The translations under genes and the position numbers were made by a program. Shown piece after piece: positions 26,018 through 36,569 of a DNA stretch of 63,888 nt. The DNA lies in the NCBI GenBank assembly GCA_937958015.1, contig CALGOA010000130.1, positions 1 through 63,888 on the forward strand, in the 5' to 3' direction. How positions within the stretch are numbered: position 1 is the stretch's first letter; every line of letters begins with the position of its first letter. This stretch comes from an uncultured Acidimicrobiales bacterium (GTDB lineage: Bacteria; Actinomycetota; Acidimicrobiia; Acidimicrobiales; SZUA-35). Under the pieces are notes generated by a model. The model saw only the letters and a program-made list of their open reading frames with translations. It did no database searches and was not told where the DNA came from.

Positions 26018-27031
26018 ATGGCCATGACAGCGCCGCCTCATGTCTCAATGGTGCCTCCCGACGAGCACCTGCCCGATGTTCTTCCAACGGACCGGTTGAA
26101 CGAGCGGGCAAAGGCCGTTCGGGATCTTCGAGATGAGCTACGTCGCATAAGCAACGTTGGCAATGTGTTCACCGTTATCGGTGCGGTAGCGGTCTCGTTC
26201 GGAGCCGTCGGAGTAGCCGGGTACATCAACACGTGGTGGGCCTACGTGCTCTCCTTCATTGCGCTGGCTCGCGGCCACGTGGCCCTCAACATTCTCGGGC
26301 ACGAGGCGGCCCACCGACTGTTGTTCACCAATCGAACCGCCAACGATCTCGTCGGGCGATGGGTCCTCGGTTATCCCACCTATCAAGCGATGCTCGCCTA
26401 CCGACGAGCGCACTTCGCCCACCATCGAGACGAGATGGGGCCCGAGGAACCCGATCTGTCGCTCTACAGCGGTTACCCGGTACCTCCCGATTCGTGGCGT
26501 CGAAAGCTTCGACGCGATGCCACCGGGGTCAGTGCGGCAAAGAACTTCCGGGGGTTGTTGCGGGCCGCAAAGGGTGGCGCCCTCGAGGCTCGTCAGATCC
26601 TGCTGGTGCAGGTGATCATGATCGCGATCTCGCTGGCGGTGATGCGACCACTGATGTACGTGGTCTGGATCGTGTCGTGGTCCACCGTGTGGCGGGTTTC
26701 CAATCGTCTTCGGTCGATAGCCGAACACGGCGGTCTCATTCGCTCGAAGGATCGTCGGCTCACGACCCACGTGATTCGTCAGTCGTGGATGGCCCGGATC
26801 TTCATGGTTCCCTACAACACCGGCTTCCATCTTGCTCACCACGTTGACATGGGTGTGCCGTGGAGGAACCTGCCGCGGTTCCATGACGAATTGGTCCGAT
26901 CGGGTTGGGTTACCGAGCAGCTCGAATACCCGAACTACCGAAGTTTCTGGCGCGCGGCAAGTTCGGGATCGGTAAAGCAACCCGACGTCGAGGGTGCGGG
27001 TTCGGGACGTTCCTCGATGCTGAACTTCTGA
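26018..27031 (+). CDS. membrane fatty acid desaturase
   Basis: 337 residues from the ATG at 26018 (another ATG at 26024). The three diiron His clusters are visible: HEAAH near residue 97, HFAHHRD near 131 and HLAHH near 273. Hydrophobic segments before the first cluster and around 200-230 place it in the membrane with the His boxes on the cytosolic face. The enzyme inserts a double bond into an acyl chain with oxygen and reduced ferredoxin or similar donor. The divergent PaaX-like gene is its likely regulator. The C-terminal ~30 residues are Ser/Gly-rich and not conserved. Confidence 0.88.
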   Translation: MAMTAPPHVSMVPPDEHLPDVLPTDRLNERAKAVRDLRDELRRISNVGNVFTVIGAVAVSFGAVGVAGYINTWWAYVLSFIALARGHVALNILGHEAAHRLLFTNRTANDLVGRWVLGYPTYQAMLAYRRAHFAHHRDEMGPEEPDLSLYSGYPVPPDSWRRKLRRDATGVSAAKNFRGLLRAAKGGALEARQILLVQVIMIAISLAVMRPLMYVVWIVSWSTVWRVSNRLRSIAEHGGLIRSKDRRLTTHVIRQSWMARIFMVPYNTGFHLAHHVDMGVPWRNLPRFHDELVRSGWVTEQLEYPNYRSFWRAASSGSVKQPDVEGAGSGRSSMLNF

Positions 27032-27103
27032 ACCGCCTCCCTTTCGAAATTCGGCGCGGCCGACCTGCTCAGCATGTCTGGTGTCTGCGGTAACGTAGAG
27101 GTC

Positions 27104-27547
27104 ATGAAGGCCATCGTGATCTATGAATCCTTGACCGGAAATACCCGTGACGCAGGCGATCTGATCGCAGCCGAACTCCGTGCGTCGGGAGTCGACACCA
27201 AGTCGTGCGCTGTCGACCGGGTGGATCTGCAGTGGTTGTCCGAGTCAGACCTCGTCGTTGTTGGGACCTGGGTCGACGGTCTGTTCTTCTTCGGTCAGAA
27301 ACCGGGCCGTCCGTGGAAGCTGGCCAAGATGCCGGTGATCGACGGTAAGAAGACCGTGATCTACTGCACATACGCCACCGACCCGGGGAAGGTGCTGGAC
27401 AAACTTCAGGGTGTGGTCGAGCGCCGCGGGGGTGACGTGATCGGTGGTTACGCCATCAAGCGAAACGACATCGTGGGCGGCGCCAGCGAGTTTGTCGATC
27501 GTTTCATGGGTGCTGCCGAAGTTCAGTCCAAGCTTGCAAAGGCGTGA
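27104..27547 (+). CDS. flavodoxin-family protein
   Basis: 147 residues from the ATG at 27104 with GAGG four bases upstream. The FMN phosphate loop is IYESLTGNTRDAGDL near residue 5; VVVGTWVDGLFFFGQ near 53 and the YCTYATDPGK segment near 90 fit the two isoalloxazine loops. It is probably a small cytosolic electron carrier or quinone-reductase-like protein. Its stop overlaps the psuG start (GTGA). Confidence 0.88.
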   Translation: MKAIVIYESLTGNTRDAGDLIAAELRASGVDTKSCAVDRVDLQWLSESDLVVVGTWVDGLFFFGQKPGRPWKLAKMPVIDGKKTVIYCTYATDPGKVLDKLQGVVERRGGDVIGGYAIKRNDIVGGASEFVDRFMGAAEVQSKLAKA

Positions 27548-28440
27548 TCCGCTTCGGCGAGGGACTCACTGCGGCCCTTGAGGCTGGCCGACCACCCGTC
27601 GCGATGGAGTCAACGATCTTCTCCAACCTGGGCTTGCCCAGCCCCGCCAACCTGCACGCCCTCGACCGCTGCAATCGGGTGATTCGAGCCGCTGGTGCGG
27701 AACCGGCGCTGACCGCAGTTCTGGAGGGACAGGCCACCGTCGGCGTAGAAGAGGCCCACTATGAGACCATCTGTGGCCCGGCTCGCAAGGTTGCAGAACG
27801 AGATCTGGCCGTCGCCGTTGGTCAGGACTGGCCCTACGGCGCCACCACGGTGTCGGCCTCGGTAACCCTGGCCGCTTCGGCCAAGATTCGAGTCTTCGCC
27901 ACCGGCGGCCTCGGGGGAGTTCATAGAGATGTACAGGACTCGTTGGACATCAGTGCCGACCTGAAGGCGTTGTCGGTTCACCCGGTCATCACGGTCGCTT
28001 CCGGGGCCAAGGTGTTCCTCGATCTTGCTCGGACCCTCGAGTTCCTCGAGACCTCGTCGGTTCCGGTGTTGGGTTACCGATGCCACGAGTTTCCGGCCTT
28101 CTATGCGAGATCGTCAGGACTGCCCGTACCCCATCGGGTCGAGAGTCCCGAAGAGATAGCCGATATCGCCGAGGCTCACTGGGAGCTGAGCGGCGGCGGG
28201 GTACTGGTGGTGAATCCCGTGCCGGCCGACGCCGCCATCGATCGCGAAGTTCTGGATGAAGCGGTGGAGACCGCCCTGGCCAGTGCTGCGTCGCAGGGGG
28301 TCACCGGACCAGCCATCACACCGATAGTGCTGGCCGAAATCGCCCGGCTCACCGATGGCGCCAGTATCGAAACGAACCTCGCCCTGGCCGAGTCCAATGC
28401 GAAGCTCGCAGCAGAGATTGCAGTGGCGCTGCTGAACTGA
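27544..28440 (+). CDS. psuG: pseudouridine-5'-phosphate glycosidase
   Basis: 298 residues starting at a GTG that overlaps the flavodoxin stop. PsuG cleaves the C-C bond of pseudouridine 5'-phosphate to uracil and ribose 5-phosphate in RNA salvage. Family blocks: VAMESTIFSNLGLPSP near residue 20, DWPYGATTVSASVTLA near 95, FATGGLGGVHR near 118, VLGYRCHEFPAFY near 175, and NPVPADAAID near 222. No PsuK kinase is adjacent, so pseudouridine kinase must be elsewhere or the substrate arises directly from RNA breakdown. Confidence 0.94.
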   Translation: MIRFGEGLTAALEAGRPPVAMESTIFSNLGLPSPANLHALDRCNRVIRAAGAEPALTAVLEGQATVGVEEAHYETICGPARKVAERDLAVAVGQDWPYGATTVSASVTLAASAKIRVFATGGLGGVHRDVQDSLDISADLKALSVHPVITVASGAKVFLDLARTLEFLETSSVPVLGYRCHEFPAFYARSSGLPVPHRVESPEEIADIAEAHWELSGGGVLVVNPVPADAAIDREVLDEAVETALASAASQGVTGPAITPIVLAEIARLTDGASIETNLALAESNAKLAAEIAVALLN

Positions 28441-28446
28441 TTCCGC

Positions 28447-29430
28447 TTAGGGGTTGCTCACGCTGAATGTGTCGCAGGTGTCGGGGTTGCCGGTGGTGAA
28501 TCCCTGCTTGAACCATTTCTCACGCTGAGCGGACGTGCCGTGGGTGAAGGTGTGAGGGTCGACGTACCCCGATCGCGCCTGGATCGAGTCGTCCCCGACG
28601 GCCTGGGCGGCGTTGATGGCTTCGTTCACATCGCCCGGGTCGAGCACGATGCCGGCCGCAGTGTTGCTGCCTCGTTCGTTCACGTAGTAACCCCATACGC
28701 CAGCGAAGCAGTCAGCCTGCAGTTCCTGGCGTACCGATAGGTCGTTGCGGGAGCCCGCGTTCTGACTCTGCAGGGAGCGGACCTGATCGGAGATCCCGGT
28801 GATGGTCTGGACGTGATGGCCCACCTCGTGGGCGATGATGTAGGCCTGGGCGAAGTCGCCGGCAGCTCCGAGGCTCTGCTGCAAACCCTGCATTGCCCCC
28901 ACATCGATGTAGACCTTCCGGTCCTGGGGCGCTCCGCAGTAGAAGGGTCCGGCTGCGGCGCGGCCGATACCACAGCCGTCGGTTGGGGTTTCGCCGTCGT
29001 AGAGGACCATCGTGGTGAACTCGTACTGGCGGCCCGCATTTTCAAACAGGGCGGACCAGACGTCCTGAGTGTCGGCCATCAGTGCGCTGAGGCAGAGTTC
29101 CACCTCGACGTCGCAGCTCACGACTTCGTTGGGATCGGCCGATCCGGTGGCGGTTTCGGTCTCGCCGCCAAAGGACGGTGAGTCGAGGTTGAACGCGCCT
29201 CCACCGCCCGTGCTCGACGGAGAATTCACAGTGCCCCCGCCATCGGTGAGGGCCGGAATACCTAAGACCAGGCCGATGATCGCCAAGATGATGGCGCCAA
29301 GACCACCGCCGGCAGCCCGACCGGTGGGTCGTCGGCCGCCGCTTGATCCGCGGCTACGGCCCCGTGAACCTCGGCGATCCTCGACGTACTGAGCGCCGCG
29401 ATCGGCCTGCTTCCTTGAAACTCTGGCCAT
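28447..29430 (-). CDS. neutral zinc metallopeptidase (YpfJ family)
   Basis: 327 residues. A basic, Gly/Arg-rich N-terminus (about 1-45) precedes a single transmembrane helix (about 47-65), then a Gly/Ser linker and the catalytic domain. The zinc motif HEVGHHVQ is near residue 206, with GYVDPHTFTHGTSAQREKWF near the C-terminus typical of the YpfJ/KPN_00500 family. The active site faces outside the membrane. Physiological substrates of the family are unknown. It ends 6 bases from psuG (convergent). Confidence 0.9.
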   Translation of the reverse strand: MARVSRKQADRGAQYVEDRRGSRGRSRGSSGGRRPTGRAAGGGLGAIILAIIGLVLGIPALTDGGGTVNSPSSTGGGGAFNLDSPSFGGETETATGSADPNEVVSCDVEVELCLSALMADTQDVWSALFENAGRQYEFTTMVLYDGETPTDGCGIGRAAAGPFYCGAPQDRKVYIDVGAMQGLQQSLGAAGDFAQAYIIAHEVGHHVQTITGISDQVRSLQSQNAGSRNDLSVRQELQADCFAGVWGYYVNERGSNTAAGIVLDPGDVNEAINAAQAVGDDSIQARSGYVDPHTFTHGTSAQREKWFKQGFTTGNPDTCDTFSVSNP

Positions 29431-29506
29431 GATGTGTCTCCCTACTTGCCCTCGTCAGTGTAGTCCTCCACCTGCGGGGCCCGGGTCTCTCGGTCCCTCG
29501 CGTGTC

Positions 29507-30418
29507 TCAGGCTGCGAGTGGACGGCCGAACGGTGAGAAGTCGCTCCAGGAGCCAAGAAACTCTTCGGCTCGCACGCATGCACCCATCAAGACACCCTCG
29601 TCGTGGCCAGCGCAGGTGTCGAGCACGTCGGTGATATGTCGGGCGACCTCCACCGACATTTCGGGAACGGTGTGGGGCGCGTTCTGGAGGTAGGGGCCCA
29701 CGACACCGCCGGCTGCGGCCACGAAGTCGGGGAGTACCCGCACGCCCTTGCGGTTGAGCATCACGTAGGCCTTGGTGGTGACCGGAATCGGCCCCCATGG
29801 AACGACCGCTTTGGCCTTGGCCATCCCGGCCCCCTGATGGGTCAGCGTTCCGGGTTTGGTTCCTGGCAGTAGGAGATCAACATCGAACCCCCAGATCTCC
29901 CACGGTTTGGCGTCGGGGACCGGTGAAACGACGTCGGCTCCAGCGTCGGAAAGTGCGCTGGCGACCAGATCGGCGGTGGGGTTGGACCCCTGTCCCTCCA
30001 CGGCCGCGGTGGCTCCCGACAGATTGCCTCCGTGCGCCCAACGAGCCGCAGCCACGATGCCCGAAACCATCACGGGAATCGAACCCGCCAGCGGATGGAG
30101 ATCGTGGTTCAGTGAGCTCAGCTGGTCGTTTCGAACACCTTTGCCTGCGGTCAGGTCGATCCCATCGAGTGCGGACATCTCGTCGACGAACAGGGGGAGC
30201 GCGGCGGCCTGGTCCTCGTCGCTTTCAGCGTTGATTCCCGCCGACGCTCCGCCTCGTTGTAGGCCAAACGCTGCGAAGGTGTAGGTCGCCGATCGCGCCA
30301 GGTCCTTGGCACTCGACTGCAGAATCTTCTTTCCCATCCGGACGATTCCTGTCGCCGGTGCATCGGGGATGTCGGTGACGACAAAAGCGTCGACGGAGGT
30401 GAGCTTGGTAAGGGCCAC
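29507..30418 (-). CDS. short Glu/Leu/Phe/Val dehydrogenase-like protein
   Basis: 303 residues, well below the 350-450 of classical amino-acid dehydrogenases. A substrate-domain remnant GLQRGGASAGINAES near residue 52 parallels the GGxKGGI motif but lacks the catalytic Lys in that position. The dinucleotide domain has AAVEGQGSNPTADLVASAL near 140 in place of GFGNVG. A late LPDFVAAAGGVVGPYLQN near 230 corresponds to the conserved PD-xxANAGG block. NAD(P)-dependent oxidoreductase activity is likely, but the altered active site makes the substrate uncertain. It is upstream of the metallopeptidase on the same strand. Confidence 0.7.
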   Translation of the reverse strand: MALTKLTSVDAFVVTDIPDAPATGIVRMGKKILQSSAKDLARSATYTFAAFGLQRGGASAGINAESDEDQAAALPLFVDEMSALDGIDLTAGKGVRNDQLSSLNHDLHPLAGSIPVMVSGIVAAARWAHGGNLSGATAAVEGQGSNPTADLVASALSDAGADVVSPVPDAKPWEIWGFDVDLLLPGTKPGTLTHQGAGMAKAKAVVPWGPIPVTTKAYVMLNRKGVRVLPDFVAAAGGVVGPYLQNAPHTVPEMSVEVARHITDVLDTCAGHDEGVLMGACVRAEEFLGSWSDFSPFGRPLAA

Positions 30419-30571
30419 GCCCGCACTCTAGACACACATTGTCCGGCCGCAGCGCGTGCAAGGTCTGGTGCCCGAGCAGATCGGTGGGTGCAGTAGCTGC
30501 GGCCCGTTCCTCTCCACGCGTGTCACAACTCCTGGGCGCTCGGGGCGATCCCGTCGCCAGTCGGCGCTGTA

Positions 30572-30614
30572 GAGGGTGATGAAGCGAGCCCCAGCGAGTG
30601 AGGACATCACCCTC
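30572..30614. terminator. 10-bp inverted repeat downstream of hppA
   Basis: GAGGGTGATG (30572-30581) pairs with CATCACCCTC (30605-30614) with a 23-base loop, in the 249-base gap between hppA and the dehydrogenase. The rest of this gap (30419-30667) shows no convincing gene. The stem could end the hppA transcript; there is no T-run. Confidence 0.4.
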
Positions 30615-30667
30615 GTAGGCGATGACGAGCGACGGAACCTCCGTGGAACGGCCCCGGCTGGAGGCGA

Positions 30668-32791
<2,124 letters not shown>

Positions 32792-32975
32792 GGAGGACTC
32801 CTGCTAGTGGGCAAGTTTTTGCCGGGCGCGTACACCCAGCGACCGAGCGAGGCTAGTTTGCCCCACTCACAAACACCAAGGGTCGATACCCCCAAGCGCG
32901 CGTTTCTCCAGTTTCAGCGGGGTTCGGCACCCTGAATCACCGCAGCTTCCTCAGACGTGTCAGTCTTATGACGGA

Positions 32976-33596
32976 ATGTCTGGACGTCATCAGGTACGCA
33001 TGCTCGAGGATTTCCCTCGGCTTCTACTACCGACCGAAGACGAGTTTGTCGCGCCGATTGAACCACCCCGGATCGAACCGGTCGAGATTCCAGATGAGCC
33101 AACCATCATCGACGAGACCGAGGCACCACCGACGTCGAAGGAGTTGTACGCCGAGTGGCTCATCGCATACGACCCGGATCAACCAGGTCAACCGCGGCTT
33201 CGGGTGTCTCCGGCCGCCAAGCCGCGGATGCCGCTGTGGGGTCCCGATACCTCCGGCATCCCGAAACGGGGATCGAGGGCGGTGCGGCTGTTTCGAACCG
33301 AACCAGAGACCCTCTTCGACGCTGTTCGTGGGTCGCAGGGTTCTCGATTGCGGGTGCTCCCTGAGTCGTTCCATACCAAGATGGTGTTGGATTCAGAAGA
33401 ACTGCACGGCGAGGCAACCCTTTCGAACGCGTTCTCATTGCGATCATCCACGGTTCGGGTGTCGGTGAGAACCGCTCGTTTCAACGTTCTCTTCATGGCG
33501 GTCGAACTGCGCCTCGCGTCTCGTGGTCACCCGCGACGTTTCTTCAAAGCAGCACACGAAGCCATCGACGAACTGAACCTCCCCGGCCGCCAGTAG
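32976..33596 (+). CDS. unknown soluble protein with Pro/Glu-rich N-terminus
   Basis: 206 residues from the ATG at 32976 (another ATG at 33000). Residues ~20-55 are rich in Pro, Glu and Ile (IEPVEIPDEPTIIDETEAPP) and likely flexible. The C-terminal ~130 residues look globular, with charged helices at the end (HPRRFFKAAHEAIDELN). No signal peptide or membrane helix. I do not recognise a family. It is divergent from hppA and followed by a repeat-rich gap. Confidence 0.6.
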   Translation: MSGRHQVRMLEDFPRLLLPTEDEFVAPIEPPRIEPVEIPDEPTIIDETEAPPTSKELYAEWLIAYDPDQPGQPRLRVSPAAKPRMPLWGPDTSGIPKRGSRAVRLFRTEPETLFDAVRGSQGSRLRVLPESFHTKMVLDSEELHGEATLSNAFSLRSSTVRVSVRTARFNVLFMAVELRLASRGHPRRFFKAAHEAIDELNLPGRQ

Positions 33597-33630
33597 AACT
33601 CAACGCGCCCGAACCGCTGGCTTCGCCGGT

Positions 33631-33680
33631 GAACTACCGTGAACCGCTCGTCAGGTCTGTGAACAACCGTGAACCGCTCG
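33631..33680. repeat. two 20-bp direct repeats, period 30
   Basis: Bases 33631-33650 and 33661-33680 share 19 of 20 positions (GAAC-T/A-ACCGTGAACCGCTCG). They lie in the 174-base gap before the M18 peptidase, which also holds several GGTTCGGGCGGG blocks. They resemble the repeat family at 35060 and 36119. Confidence 0.7.
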
Positions 33681-33770
33681 ATTCGGCAGGTTCGGGCGGG
33701 TTTGGGTTCGACGGCGTCGGTTCGGGCGGGTTGGAAGCCGGTTCATGAGGTCGAGGTCTACGCTGCGGAG

Positions 33771-35042
33771 ATGTCCGACGACGAATACATCGACGCACTT
33801 CTTCGCTCGATCGGGGCCAGTCCCACTCCCTATCACTGCGTGGAGACGGTGGCGACGCTGCTCGAGGACGCAGGTTTCGAGTCGGTTGATCGGATCGCCA
33901 CCATCCCCGGCGCACCCGGCCCTTATTACCGACGTGACGGTGGTTCGGTGATGGCCTGGATCATGCCGGAGGGCAACCCGGACCGATTCACGGTGGTCGG
34001 AGCCCACACCGACTCTCCAAACCTCCGGATCCGAGCGAACGCCGATGAAACGTCGGGCCACTGGGATCAGCTCGGTGTTGAGGTCTACGGCGGGGTTCTG
34101 TTGAACAGCTGGTTGGATCGCGACCTCGGCATGGCGGGCCGAGTCACTCTGACATCGGGAGAGGTTCGACTGTTTCTGGATGATCGACCGATACTCCGAA
34201 TTCCGCAGCTGGCGATTCATCTGGATCGAGAGATTCGGGACAAGGGCCTAAAACTCGATCCGCAGAACCACGTCACCCCGTTGTGGTCGGTTGAGGAGCA
34301 GAGCCCAAGCTTCCTCGAATACGTGAGCGATCGCCTTGGAGTGCGGGCAGACGAAATCCTTGCGTGGGATGCCATGGTTTTCGACACCCAGGCTCCTGCC
34401 CGCGTCGGACTCAATAATGACCTCATCGCCTCGGCCCGCATCGACAACCAGTTGAGCTGCTTTGCGGCCACTAGCGCTCTGGTCGACGCGGTTGGGACCA
34501 CTGCCGACGGAGCCATCGCCGTCATGGCCCTCTTTGATCACGAGGAGGTTGGGTCAGGCTCGGCAACCGGAGCCGACGGCAGTGCGTTGTCGTCGCTTCT
34601 GGAGCGGATCGGATCTGCGGCCGGCCTGGGAAGAACCAGCTTCCTTCAGGCGTTGTCCCGGAGCTATGTGGTGTCGGCTGACTGCGCCCACGCCACCCAT
34701 CCGAACTACGTCGACAAACACGAGCCGAACCACAAGATCGCTGTGAACTCCGGTGTCGTGGTGAAACGGAATGCGAACCAACGGTACGCGTCGGATGCAG
34801 TGAGCGAGGTTCCGTTTCGAAATGCGTGTGCGGCGGCGAACGTTCCCGTCCAGACCTATGTCCATCGCAACGACCTCCCGTGCGGCTCGACGATTGGTCC
34901 TGCGACCGCAGCCCAGCTGGGTGTTCGCACAATCGACGTTGGGGCACCCCAGTTGGCGATGCACTCGGCGCGCGAGACATCGGGCGTAACCGATGCCGTG
35001 TATCTCCGCGATGCGCTGGCCGCGGTCTGGCAACACGTGTAG
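33771..35042 (+). CDS. M18-family aminopeptidase
   Basis: 423 residues from the ATG at 33771, where family similarity starts; the frame upstream is open but runs through repeats. Two-zinc aminopeptidase of the aspartyl/DNPEP group, removing acidic or other N-terminal residues from peptides in the cytosol. Visible ligands and motifs: VVGAHTDSPNLRI near residue 80, RIDNQLSCFAATSAL near 225, DHEEVGSGSATGADG near 256 and DCAHATHPNY near 304, ending with the His ligand in LAMHSARE near 400. Length is normal. Confidence 0.93.
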   Translation: MSDDEYIDALLRSIGASPTPYHCVETVATLLEDAGFESVDRIATIPGAPGPYYRRDGGSVMAWIMPEGNPDRFTVVGAHTDSPNLRIRANADETSGHWDQLGVEVYGGVLLNSWLDRDLGMAGRVTLTSGEVRLFLDDRPILRIPQLAIHLDREIRDKGLKLDPQNHVTPLWSVEEQSPSFLEYVSDRLGVRADEILAWDAMVFDTQAPARVGLNNDLIASARIDNQLSCFAATSALVDAVGTTADGAIAVMALFDHEEVGSGSATGADGSALSSLLERIGSAAGLGRTSFLQALSRSYVVSADCAHATHPNYVDKHEPNHKIAVNSGVVVKRNANQRYASDAVSEVPFRNACAAANVPVQTYVHRNDLPCGSTIGPATAAQLGVRTIDVGAPQLAMHSARETSGVTDAVYLRDALAAVWQHV

Positions 35043-35059
35043 CAGCTCAGTTCACGCCC

Positions 35060-35102
35060 GAACCCGTCCGAACCGCCACATGTGAGCGTTTCGGGCGGGT
35101 TC
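35060..35102. repeat. single palindromic repeat with GAACCCG...CGGGTTC arms
   Basis: GAACCCG (35060-35066) and CGGGTTC (35096-35102) flank a core that resembles the 110-bp unit at 36119-36448 (GAACCCGTCCGAA...TGAGCG...GGCGGGTTC). It lies in the 115-base gap between the M18 peptidase and the AbiEi-DUF559 gene. Confidence 0.65.
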
Positions 35103-35157
35103 AACAACAATCACGTCAGTTCGGGGTGCTTTCCGATCCCATGAGGGGGATTGGGAG

Positions 35158-36120
35158 ATGCGTCTAACTACTCTTATCTACGTTATGAGTAGCTGGAAAC
35201 ACGCCGAACGGTGGAGGCAGGTTCAGTTGATTGCGGGTACCGCCCATGGCCTCATCTCGCTGCACGAACTTCGTTCTGCCGGATTCACCGACCCGCAGGT
35301 TCGCAGCCTCGTTCGACAGATGAGGTTGAAACGACTGCACCGTGGGATCTACCACGTTGTGGGATCCCCGCTGAACTGGCGATCCCAGCTGTTGCTCCTG
35401 ACTCGACGCACAAACGGCCTCGCCAGTCATCTGAGTGCGGCGATGTTGTACGAGATCGGCCGGGCCCGGGACCTCACACCGGGATTTGCTGAAGTGACCG
35501 CACGGCGAGCCCCGTCACACCGCGTCGACAACATGCAGATCTATCAGGCCGGAGACTTCGACGCTTTGGAAGCTCATCACCCGCATCGAATCCCAACAAC
35601 GTCTATCGAGAGGTGTGTTCTCGATATCGCTGCGACCCATCCGGCCAATGTGTTCGACACCGTCCTGAACGCAGCGGTTCGGAAAGGACTCACCACCTTC
35701 GATCGTGTGAAAGCTGAATTCGAGCTCGACCCTCGGCGTCGGAATCGCCGGAACATCGAAGCGGCGCTGGATCGTCTCGATGGCAGTTCGGTCCCCGCCA
35801 TGAGCGAGTGGAGCATTTGGGCTCTGCAACTGCTGGTTTCGGCCGGTTTGCCCACACCGCTGCTCGAACACCGAATCCTGGACCCCGCTGGGCTGCTCGT
35901 CGCCCAGGTCGATTTGTACTTCCCCCAGTTCAGATTGGCGATCGAGTTGGATGGTCGCGCCTACCATCTCGACCCTCACTCGTTCCAGATCGACCGTTCC
36001 CGCGATGCCGCCCTAGCCGGATTGGGAATTGTGGTCCTCCGCTTCACCTGGGAGCAGTACTGCACACCGGGGTACTTCCTCCGAACCGTCAAAGCAGCAC
36101 TCTCCGCACAGGCAGCCTGA
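35158..36120 (+). CDS. AbiEi-like winged helix fused to a DUF559-type nuclease-fold domain
   Basis: 320 residues. ATG 35158 is preferred over ATG 35185 because GAGGGGGA lies 7 bases upstream. The N-terminal ~60 residues look like the AbiEi antitoxin winged helix (HGLISLHELRSAGFTDPQVRSLV, then RLHRGIYHV). The middle region is typical of actinobacterial AbiEi-4 proteins (TSIERCVLDIAA). The C-terminus resembles DUF559/Vsr-like endonuclease folds: AIELDGRAYH near residue 260 followed by DRSRDAALAGLGIVVLRFTW. No partner toxin gene is adjacent. Such proteins are frequent in actinobacteria, with unknown function. Its stop abuts the tandem repeat array. Confidence 0.8.
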   Translation: MRLTTLIYVMSSWKHAERWRQVQLIAGTAHGLISLHELRSAGFTDPQVRSLVRQMRLKRLHRGIYHVVGSPLNWRSQLLLLTRRTNGLASHLSAAMLYEIGRARDLTPGFAEVTARRAPSHRVDNMQIYQAGDFDALEAHHPHRIPTTSIERCVLDIAATHPANVFDTVLNAAVRKGLTTFDRVKAEFELDPRRRNRRNIEAALDRLDGSSVPAMSEWSIWALQLLVSAGLPTPLLEHRILDPAGLLVAQVDLYFPQFRLAIELDGRAYHLDPHSFQIDRSRDAALAGLGIVVLRFTWEQYCTPGYFLRTVKAALSAQAA

Positions 36121-36448
36121 ACCCGTCTGAACTGACGTGGCCGGGCCTGAAACCCGTCTGAAACGTCGGATTTGAGCGGTTGGGGCGGGTTCGGGCGAGG
36201 ACAGGTCGGTTGGCGGCGGTCGGGGCGTGAACCCGTCTGAACTGACGTGGCCGGGGGCGAACCCGTCCGAAACGTCGGATTCGAGCGGTTCACGGTGGTT
36301 CGCAGGCTTGGAGAGCGGTTCGGGGTAGTTGGGGCGGTGAGTACGTGTGAACTGACGTAGCCGGGGGCGAATCCGTCTGAAACGTCGGATTTGAGCGGTT
36401 GGGGCGGGTTCGGGCGAGGACAGGTCGGTTCGGGGTGGTTGGCGTCCC
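36119..36448. repeat. tandem array of three 110-bp repeats
   Basis: Copies begin at 36119, 36229 and 36339, an exact 110-base period. Copies 1 and 3 are most alike; copy 2 diverges in its second half. Each holds GAACTGACGT, then a Cx-rich AAACGTCGGATT core and TGAGCGGTT; copies 1 and 3 keep GGCGGGTTC, so an internal hairpin is possible. The array fills most of the 449-base gap before gltB. The remaining 36449-36569 is the gltB leader, where I see no confident promoter. Confidence 0.9.
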
Positions 36449-36569
36449 TCGGAGTGGGTGTTGAGACGCGGGTCGTGGGGGAATGGGTTGGGTTGGGTAA
36501 AGTCAAGGTTCCTCCGTGCGGGCCAACGTCGTCCCGTCGCTTCGACACCGTTCGCTCCAGGAGATCACG

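Noticed and set aside
30428-30610. 60-codon frame with CxxC-like Cys cluster in the gap between hppA and the dehydrogenase
   Set aside because: No ribosome-binding site seen, overlaps an inverted repeat, and the four Cys are not spaced like a known zinc ribbon.
36119-36448. CRISPR array
   Set aside because: The 110-base units are contiguous and similar throughout; there are no short repeats separated by unique spacers and no cas genes.
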